DNA from: an uncultured Actinomyces sp.
Lineage (GTDB): Bacteria > Actinomycetota > Actinomycetes > Actinomycetales > Actinomycetaceae
Direction of reading: 5' to 3'
NCBI GenBank assembly: GCA_915069725.1
Contig: CAJZFF010000115.1
Coordinates: 1 to 6,173 of the forward strand
DNA length: 6,173 bases
The notes below the pieces were generated by a model. That model had not been told where the DNA came from. It made no database searches and worked only from the letters and a program-made list of their open reading frames with translations. Made by a program: the position numbers and the translations under genes. This document shows positions 1 to 5,202 of the stretch, in pieces. Every line of letters starts with the position of its first letter. Position 1 is the stretch's first letter.

Positions 1-1343
1 TCCCGGCCGATCCTGGCCCGCTCATCGAGCAACGTGGCCATCTCCTCCGCGTGCTGGGCGTCGGCCAGCTCGAAGGCCATCGTGGCCTGCCCCGCCACGA
101 GCTCGGCGATCTCCAGGTCCTGGGCGGTGAACGGCGTCGCACCCGGGGAGCGTAGCAGCAGCATGACCCCCACGCCCCGCCCCCGGTGGATCATGGGGGC
201 GTAGAGGGCCGGTCCGAACTGGGCCAGCTGGGGGACCATCAGGTCGCCGTCGCCCCAGGCGTTCTCCAGGGAGTCCACGACCAGGCCGGTCTGATGGGCC
301 AGGGTGGTCAGGGCCCGACCCTCGGACGGGAAGAAGGTGCCGATCAGCTCCCTGGCGTGCTCGCCGTCGGCGATCTCGCAGATCCAGCGCTTGCCGATGC
401 TGGGCAGGATGAGGGCGGCCGTGTCGGCGTGAGCGACCTGGCGGACGCGGTGGGCGATGAGTGTCAGCGCGTCATCCTCCTCGGCGCCCGAGAGCAGCAG
501 CGTCGTCAGCTCCTGGGAGACCACCATCCACTGCTCGCGGTCACGGGCCTCGCGGTACAGGCGGGCGTTGTCCACGGCGACGGCTGCGGCCTGGGCCAGG
601 GTCAGGACGGCGTCGGCGTCCGAGCGGGTGAAGCCCCCCGGCTTGTCGCACAGGTAGAGATGCCCGTAGACCTGGTCGTGAAGGCGCAGCGGGGCCGAGA
701 GCAGGCTGCCCGTCTCCTCACCCTCGATGGTACCGGTGAAGGCCGATGTCCTGCCCAGGTCGTTGTCGATGACCATCCCGGTGCCCTCGAGCCCGCTGAG
801 CAGGGACTCGGAGGAGCCGTGCGAAGCGCCGGTGGTATCGGGGGCGCCGGCCATCTGGGCGAGCTCATCGAGGGTCGCCGTGGGCACCCCGCTGCACAGA
901 CCGGTGCCTGAGCTCGCGTCGGAGGGATCGGGCGAGAGCATGCCGGCCGGGTCAACATCCATGTCCGCGTGGTTGAGCACGGCGATGGTTCCCCACGAGG
1001 CACCCGTGATGGAGCAGGCCGACTCCACCAGACGGCGCAGCGCGTCGGGGACCCGCAGGGAGCTGGTCAGGCTCAGGGCCGCCTGGATGAGAGCGACAGT
1101 CGCCTCGTCCAGGCTCGGCTGAAGGGCCGACGCCCGGTGGCCACGGGTGGAGACCAGCTGGTCGGCGTGGACGGCGTAGGCCAGACGCCCCGCCGTGGCG
1201 TTGTCCTCCGAAGAGGTCGCCAGCGCCTCCCCACGTGGCGCCGGGGGGCCGTCGAGCTCCTCCGGGGCGTCCTCGGGCACACCGGGGAAGCCAAGACCGT
1301 CGCCGAGAGTGTCTGCTGCGTGCTGCGGGTGGGGTGTCGTCAT
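1..1343 (-). CDS. Tandem-GAF sensor histidine kinase (DevS/DosS-like), 3' part outside window
   Basis: The frame opens at ATG 1343-1341 and stays open for 447 codons to the left edge, so the C-terminal part is missing. Residues 1-80 form a Pro/Asp/Glu-rich, probably disordered leader. GAF-A spans about 82-262, ending in the family-typical HLYLCDK and AVAVDNARLYREA stretches. GAF-B spans about 285-427, with APMIHRGRGVGVMLLL and the closing QATMAFELADAQ. The helix ending ATLLDERARIGR (436-447) matches the entry to a HisKA_3 dimerisation domain, which in this family continues R-D-L-H-D; the last two visible bases (GA) fit that Asp. The phospho-accepting His should be about residue 450, just outside. 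No membrane segment is visible, so a cytoplasmic sensor is expected. The GAF-A stretch 190-220 has no His where DevS carries its heme ligand, so a DevS-type heme is doubtful. ATG lies 14 bp after the cydC stop with a weak ribosome site, suggesting cotranscription. A cognate LuxR-type regulator may follow outside. Family assignment is firm; the stimulus is unknown. Confidence 0.88.
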   Translation of the reverse strand, partial: MTTPHPQHAADTLGDGLGFPGVPEDAPEELDGPPAPRGEALATSSEDNATAGRLAYAVHADQLVSTRGHRASALQPSLDEATVALIQAALSLTSSLRVPDALRRLVESACSITGASWGTIAVLNHADMDVDPAGMLSPDPSDASSGTGLCSGVPTATLDELAQMAGAPDTTGASHGSSESLLSGLEGTGMVIDNDLGRTSAFTGTIEGEETGSLLSAPLRLHDQVYGHLYLCDKPGGFTRSDADAVLTLAQAAAVAVDNARLYREARDREQWMVVSQELTTLLLSGAEEDDALTLIAHRVRQVAHADTAALILPSIGKRWICEIADGEHARELIGTFFPSEGRALTTLAHQTGLVVDSLENAWGDGDLMVPQLAQFGPALYAPMIHRGRGVGVMLLLRSPGATPFTAQDLEIAELVAGQATMAFELADAQHAEEMATLLDERARIGR

Positions 1344-1357
1344 CGTGCTCAGCTCGT

Positions 1358-3271
1358 TCAGCTCGTACCGGATACGTGGTCCTGCTGCCTGTCCTGATCC
1401 TCCTGGGAGAGCGACCACCGGTAGGTCTCGGAGACGTCCTGGAGATCGCGGTGGCTGCCTCGGTGCAGGATAGTCGCTGGGGCCTGCTCACCGGCGGCCT
1501 GCGGCCGGTGTCCCATGACGAGGACCTCGTCGGCGTGCTCCAGGGCGCTGAGGCGATGGGTGACCAGGAGAGTGCCGCGGCCCTGGTCACTCACTGTCAG
1601 CAGGTCGGTCACGAGCCGGTCCGCGGTGACGGCATCGAGATGCTCACCGGGCTCGTCCAGTAGCATCAGGGGAGCCGGAGCCGCCAGGGCCCGGGCCAGC
1701 AGGAGCCGACGCCGCTCCCCACCTGACAGCGTGGTGGCATCGGTGCCGATGATGGTCTCAACTCCTTCGGGAAGAGCCTCGAGCCAGCTCCCCAGGCCGG
1801 CCCGCCTCAGCAGCTCGCCGGCCTCGGCGGGGGTGATGTCCCCCCGCGCCACGCGCAGGTTCTCCAGGACGCTGGTGTGGAAGACGTGTGCGTCCTCCGC
1901 GGTCAGGCACACCCTGGCCGCCACCTCTGAGCGGGCCGCCTGCCACGGGGGGACGCCGTCGAGCGTCAGCGTGCCGCCCCGAGGCTCCAGCAGTCCCGCC
2001 AGCGTGGCCAGCAGTGTTGACTTGCCGATCCCCGACGGCCCCACGATGGCCACTCGGCGACCGACCCGCAGATCCAGGTCGATGCCCTCGGCCACCACCG
2101 GGCCGCCCGGCCAGCCCACCGCCAGGCCCCGTGCCTTGAGGTACGGGCCCTGGGCGGAGGGCTCGGACAGCTCTAGAGGCGTGCAGGACGTCGCGCTGCC
2201 GCTGGCGGCACTGGCCTCAGCGGCCTCGATGAGCTCCACGATGCGGCAGGCGGCGCCGGCCGACCTCACCAGCTGCACGCTGGCCGGGCCGAGCGCGGAG
2301 GTGGCCTCGAAGGCCGCCAGCGGAACCAGGACGATCACTGCCAGCCAGACCGGAGCCAGCTGCCCGGCGGACACGGCGCTCACCCCGACCAGCAGGTTGC
2401 CCACGACCGCGATCCCCATGGCTGCCACGTCCACGGCCGCCGCGATCGCTGCTGGTACCGCAGCCCGGTCCCGCAGACGGCTCAGGCTCTCCTCCCGGGA
2501 GGCGACCTGGCGCATCGAGCCGGCCAGACGCCCGGAGACGGACAGCTCGGGCGCCCCCTCCAGGACCGCCAGGACCTCCGCGGACAGCTCGGTGGCCTGC
2601 CTCTGACGGGCCTGCTCGGCGATTCTCGCCGAACGGATGGTGGCCAACGGGCCCACCAGTCCCGACAGCAGCAGACAGGCCAGCAGGATGAGGCCCGCCG
2701 GCCAGTAGACCGCGCCGACGCCGAGACATGTGGCCGCGCCCAGGACAGCGGCGACGGCCGCCGGCAGATAGGCGCGCACCACGAGATCCCCGACCGCGTC
2801 GATGTCGCTGCCCACTCGCGCCAGGACGTCACCGCGGCGCAGGCCCGCAACCGTGTCCGTGCGGGCTGAGGCCAGGGACTCATAGAGGCGGGTGCGCAGC
2901 GCGCCCATGCCTCTCAGGGCGGTGTCATGGGAGACGAGGCGCTCGCAGTAGCGCAGCACGGAGCGTGAGATGCCGAAGAACCGCACCGCTACCGGCGCCA
3001 CCCCCAGCGCGACGACGTCGGGCATCTGGGAGGCCCGCGCAATGAGCCAGGCCGCCACCCCGGACAGGGCCACGGCCGAGGCCATACCCGCCGTCCCGGC
3101 GACAACGGCCAGGATGAAGCGTGAGCGGTCCAGGTTCAGCAGGCTCATCGCGCGGCGCAGGGAGCGTCGCTCATCGGCGGACAGCGCGGGGGAGAGGGCG
3201 GAGGCAGTCGGATGTGCGGGGTTCACGGGGATCTCAGGGGGCTCAGGGGTTAATGTGCGTGCCGTGCTCAC
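1358..3271 (-). CDS. cydC: CydC, ABC exporter subunit for cytochrome bd assembly
   Basis: This is the second half-transporter of the CydDC heterodimer in the cytoplasmic membrane. CydDC is required for cytochrome bd maturation; thiol export and heme transport have both been proposed as its role. The protein has 637 residues, longer than the roughly 570 usual for the family, partly because of a Pro-rich 40-residue N-terminal extension. The membrane domain spans about 50-330 with roughly six hydrophobic segments. It contains RYCERLVSHD at 107-116, whose R111 and H115 align with E. coli CydC R81/H85, residues linked to heme binding (from memory). The ATPase domain follows: Walker A GPSGIGKST at 411-419 (K417), signature LSGGE at 515-519, Walker B LMLLDE at 535-540, EHLD D-loop, H-loop H572. 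The Q-loop position reads TAED, with Glu459 where Gln is expected. The start is GTG, overlapping the cydD stop as GTGA, behind a strong AGGAGG. This suggests translational coupling and balanced CydD:CydC synthesis. Confidence 0.96.
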   Translation of the reverse strand: MSTARTLTPEPPEIPVNPAHPTASALSPALSADERRSLRRAMSLLNLDRSRFILAVVAGTAGMASAVALSGVAAWLIARASQMPDVVALGVAPVAVRFFGISRSVLRYCERLVSHDTALRGMGALRTRLYESLASARTDTVAGLRRGDVLARVGSDIDAVGDLVVRAYLPAAVAAVLGAATCLGVGAVYWPAGLILLACLLLSGLVGPLATIRSARIAEQARQRQATELSAEVLAVLEGAPELSVSGRLAGSMRQVASREESLSRLRDRAAVPAAIAAAVDVAAMGIAVVGNLLVGVSAVSAGQLAPVWLAVIVLVPLAAFEATSALGPASVQLVRSAGAACRIVELIEAAEASAASGSATSCTPLELSEPSAQGPYLKARGLAVGWPGGPVVAEGIDLDLRVGRRVAIVGPSGIGKSTLLATLAGLLEPRGGTLTLDGVPPWQAARSEVAARVCLTAEDAHVFHTSVLENLRVARGDITPAEAGELLRRAGLGSWLEALPEGVETIIGTDATTLSGGERRRLLLARALAAPAPLMLLDEPGEHLDAVTADRLVTDLLTVSDQGRGTLLVTHRLSALEHADEVLVMGHRPQAAGEQAPATILHRGSHRDLQDVSETYRWSLSQEDQDRQQDHVSGTS

Positions 3272-5034
3272 AGGGCCTCCTCCTGCGCCGTCGCCGCCTC
3301 ATGGGCAGATGCCCGGTCAGGTGTCCGGTCAGGTGCGATGTCCGCCGGCGGTACCGCTTGGCTCGTCACGGCGATGGTCTGCTCGGCCAGGGCCATGAGC
3401 GCAGGACGGTGCGCAATGACCACCACCGTGCGCCCCGAGGCGTGCAGCGCACGGACTGCGTCCAGGACGTGGGCCTCACTGGCAGCGTCCAGGTGCGCGG
3501 TCGGCTCGTCCATGACCACCAGGGGCGCCGTCGAGCACAGGGCCCGGGTCAGGGCCAGACGCTGGCGCTGCCCCACGGACAGTCCCACGCCTGCACTGCC
3601 CACCGGGGTCCGCCACCCCTGCGGCAGGCCGTTCACGACCTCATCGAAGCCCGTGGCCCGGGCCGCCTCGACCAGTACGTCGGGTACGTCCCCTACCGTG
3701 GAGGCTCCCTGCTCGGCATGATTCAGGACGTTGTCCAGCACCGTTCCCGGGGTGATGGTGGGGCGCTGGGGCACCCAGGCGATCTGCTCCCACCAGGTGG
3801 CCGGATCGATCTGGGCGAGGTCGACGACGCCGCTGGGGGCGCCGCCGTCCGGCACGATCCTCACCCGCCCCCGGTCAGGGGGCAGCAGGCCGAGCAGGAC
3901 CTGCGTCGTCGTCGTCTTACCCGCACCTGACGGGCCGGTCAGCGCCACCAGGCTGCCCGGCCGGATCGAGGCGCTGAGCCCGGCGGGGGCCCACGCGCCC
4001 CGGGAGGCGACGGACACCGCATCGATCTCAATCGTCGACGAGCGCAGGTCGGGGGCCGGCAGGTCGCCATGCTCGGGCACCGGGGTCTGAAGAACCTCGA
4101 AGACCGCGTTCGCCGCCGCCACCCCGTTGGCCGAGGCGTGGAACTGGAAGCCCACCTGCCGCAGCGGCTGATAGACCTCCGGGGCCACCATGAGGACGAG
4201 CAGACCGGTGAACAGGTCCATGCGCCCGGCCACGAGCCGGAAACCGATCTGAACGGCGATGATCGCCACCGACAACGTCGTGATGAACTCCAGAACCGCT
4301 CCCGACAGGAAGGCCACGCGCAGGGTTCGCATGGTGGTGGCGCTGTAGGCGCGTCCCAGCTGTCGGACTCGTGCGGCCGGTCCGGCCTCGCGGCCGAGGG
4401 CCTTGAGCGTCGGCAGTCCGGCGAGCAGGTCGAGTACCTGGCCCCCCAGGCGCTCCATGGCCAGTAGGCGGTCCGCGCTGCGGCGCTGAGTCAGACGTCC
4501 GATGAGGATCATGAAGATGGGGACGAGGGGGACGGTGCACGCCACGATGATGGCGGACGGCACGTCCTGGACGAGCATGACCAGACAGGTCAAGGGCGTG
4601 ACCGTCGCGGCCAGGAGCAGCTGGGGCAGGTACCGCGTGAAGTAGGGTTCGAGATCGTCCAGTCCCCGGGTGAGCAGTGTGGCCGTGTCGGAGCCGTGCC
4701 CGGCGAGCCAGCGCGGACCGAGCGTCGCGGCGTGCTCCAGGACCTGGCGGCGCAATTCGATGATCGTGCGCGAGGCGGCGCGGTGGGCGAGGGCCTCCTG
4801 GGCGTAGAGGACGAGGACGCGCGCCACCACGACGAGCGCCAGCAGTCCGACGAGGGGGGCGACCGCGCTCAAGGGAACGCGGGTCGTGATGACCGGGGAG
4901 ACGGACCGCGAGATGAGGACGGCCTGGGCGACGACGAGCAGGGCGGTAGTGCCACCGGTCAAGGCGGTGGTGATGATGTAGCGCCGAGCCGCGCGCGCGT
5001 GGCGCATCAGCCGAGGGTCCAGAGGCTTCACCAT
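3268..5034 (-). CDS. cydD: CydD, ABC exporter subunit for cytochrome bd assembly
   Basis: This is the first half-transporter of the CydDC pair, needed for assembly of the bd oxidase. At 588 residues it has the normal family length. The N-terminal MVKPLDPRLMRHARAARR leads into about six membrane segments (near 20-42, 57-78, 134-156, 158-180, 240-263 and 268-290). The ATPase domain has Walker A GPSGAGKTT at 367-375 (K373), Q-loop Q423 in WVPQRP, signature LSVGQ at 485-489, Walker B LVVMDE at 505-510, AHLD D-loop and H-loop H542. LSVGQ instead of LSGGQ is also seen in E. coli CydD and separates it from its partner CydC. The start is uncertain by one codon: ATG at 5034 or the next codon, GTG at 5031, which would give the MKPLDPRL N-terminus common in actinobacterial CydD. 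Neither has a strong ribosome site (only CTGGA nearby). The Ala/Asp/Glu-rich tail holds a 12-bp in-frame duplication. The stop overlaps the cydC start. Confidence 0.96.
   Translation of the reverse strand: MVKPLDPRLMRHARAARRYIITTALTGGTTALLVVAQAVLISRSVSPVITTRVPLSAVAPLVGLLALVVVARVLVLYAQEALAHRAASRTIIELRRQVLEHAATLGPRWLAGHGSDTATLLTRGLDDLEPYFTRYLPQLLLAATVTPLTCLVMLVQDVPSAIIVACTVPLVPIFMILIGRLTQRRSADRLLAMERLGGQVLDLLAGLPTLKALGREAGPAARVRQLGRAYSATTMRTLRVAFLSGAVLEFITTLSVAIIAVQIGFRLVAGRMDLFTGLLVLMVAPEVYQPLRQVGFQFHASANGVAAANAVFEVLQTPVPEHGDLPAPDLRSSTIEIDAVSVASRGAWAPAGLSASIRPGSLVALTGPSGAGKTTTTQVLLGLLPPDRGRVRIVPDGGAPSGVVDLAQIDPATWWEQIAWVPQRPTITPGTVLDNVLNHAEQGASTVGDVPDVLVEAARATGFDEVVNGLPQGWRTPVGSAGVGLSVGQRQRLALTRALCSTAPLVVMDEPTAHLDAASEAHVLDAVRALHASGRTVVVIAHRPALMALAEQTIAVTSQAVPPADIAPDRTPDRASAHEAATAQEEAL
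3276..3284 (-). promoter_or_regulatory. Strong Shine-Dalgarno sequence deciding the cydC GTG start
   Basis: AGGAGGAGG ends 4 bp before the GTG at 3271-3269; counting only the first AGGAGG the spacing is 7 bp. It lies inside the last codons of cydD. Its strength supports the GTG as the true start of cydC and so the unusual 40-residue N-terminal extension, over the internal Met43 that would give a family-typical length. Confidence 0.75.
3313..3336. repeat. 12-bp in-frame duplication in the cydD tail
   Basis: CCGGTCAGGTG occurs at 3313-3323 and again at 3325-3335, giving a 12-bp period. In the minus-strand cydD frame it encodes the near-repeat APDR-TPDR in the hydrophilic C-terminal tail after the ATPase domain. 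It looks like a replication-slippage duplication in an unconstrained tail, and no function is suggested. Confidence 0.6.
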
Positions 5035-5081
5035 TCCAGAATAGTGTTTTTAGGACTGTCGTCCCTGGTCACCTCGGTCAT
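5028..5081 (-). CDS. Possible 17-codon leader ORF overlapping the cydD start
   Basis: An ATG at 5081-5079 opens a short frame encoding MTEVTRDDSPKNTILEW, ending in TGA at 5030-5028. That stop overlaps the alternative cydD GTG start (5031-5029) as GTGA, the same overlap geometry as between cydD and cydC. Because the cydD ribosome site is weak, translation of this frame could deliver ribosomes to cydD. Against it, its own Shine-Dalgarno is poor (only GGA about eight bases upstream), the frame is short enough to arise by chance, and the peptide shows no recognisable attenuation codons. I regard it as a candidate only. Confidence 0.2.
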   Translation of the reverse strand: MTEVTRDDSPKNTILEW

Positions 5082-5108
5082 GATGTGATCCGTGAGTTAA
5101 GAAACACA

Positions 5109-5126
5109 CTGGTCTGCCTGGTCTGC
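5109..5126. repeat. Perfect tandem repeat, 2 x 9 bp, upstream of cydD
   Basis: On the plus strand CTGGTCTGC occurs twice back to back (5109-5117 and 5118-5126), read as GCAGACCAG twice in the direction of cydD. It lies 75-92 bp before the cydD ATG, a plausible position for an activator site. The 9-bp period is close to, but not exactly, a helical turn. It resembles no operator I can name. Confidence 0.6.
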
Positions 5127-5171
5127 GCAGTCGGGTCGTGACCGCGTGGCCCGCGATGCCGTGGGGACCGT

Positions 5172-5202
5172 GCCTCCTCGCGGCCCACTGGGCGGGAGAG
5201 GC
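5172..5202 (-). terminator. Possible stem-loop directly after the cydB stop codon
   Basis: An imperfect inverted repeat begins immediately after the cydB TGA. On the plus strand GCCT (5172-5175) pairs with AGGC (5199-5202), CTC (5177-5179) with GAG (5196-5198) across one bulged base, and GCCC (5183-5186) with GGGC (5190-5193) around an ACT loop. That gives about 11 pairs with a small internal loop. No T-rich run follows in the transcript direction, so it is not a classic intrinsic terminator. It could be a weak terminator of the GC-rich type, or an mRNA-protecting hairpin that lets cydAB outnumber cydDC. GC-rich DNA forms such repeats by chance, hence the low confidence. Confidence 0.25.

Larger units (their letters stand above)
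5035..5202 (-). promoter_or_regulatory. cydB-cydD intergenic region with possible internal promoter
   Basis: This 168-bp stretch is the only sizeable gap in the window and its cydD-proximal half is clearly more AT-rich than the flanking genes. Reading toward cydD it holds a possible stem-loop, a perfect tandem repeat of GCAGACCAG, then TTAACT (5100-5095), a TCACATCATGA stretch, and TATTCT (5043-5038). TATTCT fits an actinobacterial -10 (TANNNT) and would place a start site at about 5032-5031, on the first codons of cydD, implying a leaderless transcript. I find no good -35 hexamer at 16-18 bp. A 168-bp gap in an operon whose other junctions are 14 bp or overlapping suggests separate control of cydDC relative to cydAB, but no regulator site is recognised with certainty. 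Confidence 0.3.

Noticed and set aside
186..911. Long plus-strand open frame (241 codons) opposite the kinase gene
   Set aside because: It is antisense to a frame with clear GAF-domain sequence. Its product is low-complexity Gly/Gln/Val/Asp-rich with no recognisable domain, as expected of a GC-rich shadow.
1344..1357. Promoter or terminator between cydC and the kinase gene
   Set aside because: The gap is only 14 bp with no hairpin or promoter-like hexamers, so cotranscription is the simpler reading.
952..1590. Minus-strand frame of 212 codons spanning the cydC end and kinase start
   Set aside because: It is in a different frame from both cydC and the kinase, encodes Arg/Pro/Gly-rich sequence, and overlaps both genes over their conserved regions.
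1515..2606. Plus-strand open frame of 363 codons opposite cydC
   Set aside because: The product is Ser/Arg/Ala/Thr-rich shadow sequence, while the opposite strand encodes complete Walker A, signature and Walker B motifs.
3121..3930. Plus-strand open frame (269 codons) opposite cydC/cydD
   Set aside because: It crosses the cydD-cydC junction antisense to well-conserved ABC transporter sequence and encodes Arg/Gly/His-rich sequence without motifs.
5044..5107. Inverted repeat GTGTTT (5044-5049) / AAACAC (5102-5107)
   Set aside because: Only 6 bp with more than 50 bp between the arms; too short and too distant to claim as an operator or hairpin.
5080..5108. Possible CRP/GlxR-type site (TGTGA near 5084, then AGTTA)
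   Set aside because: Only one half matches TGTGA-N6-TCACA; the second half matches at two of five positions, so it is not better than chance.
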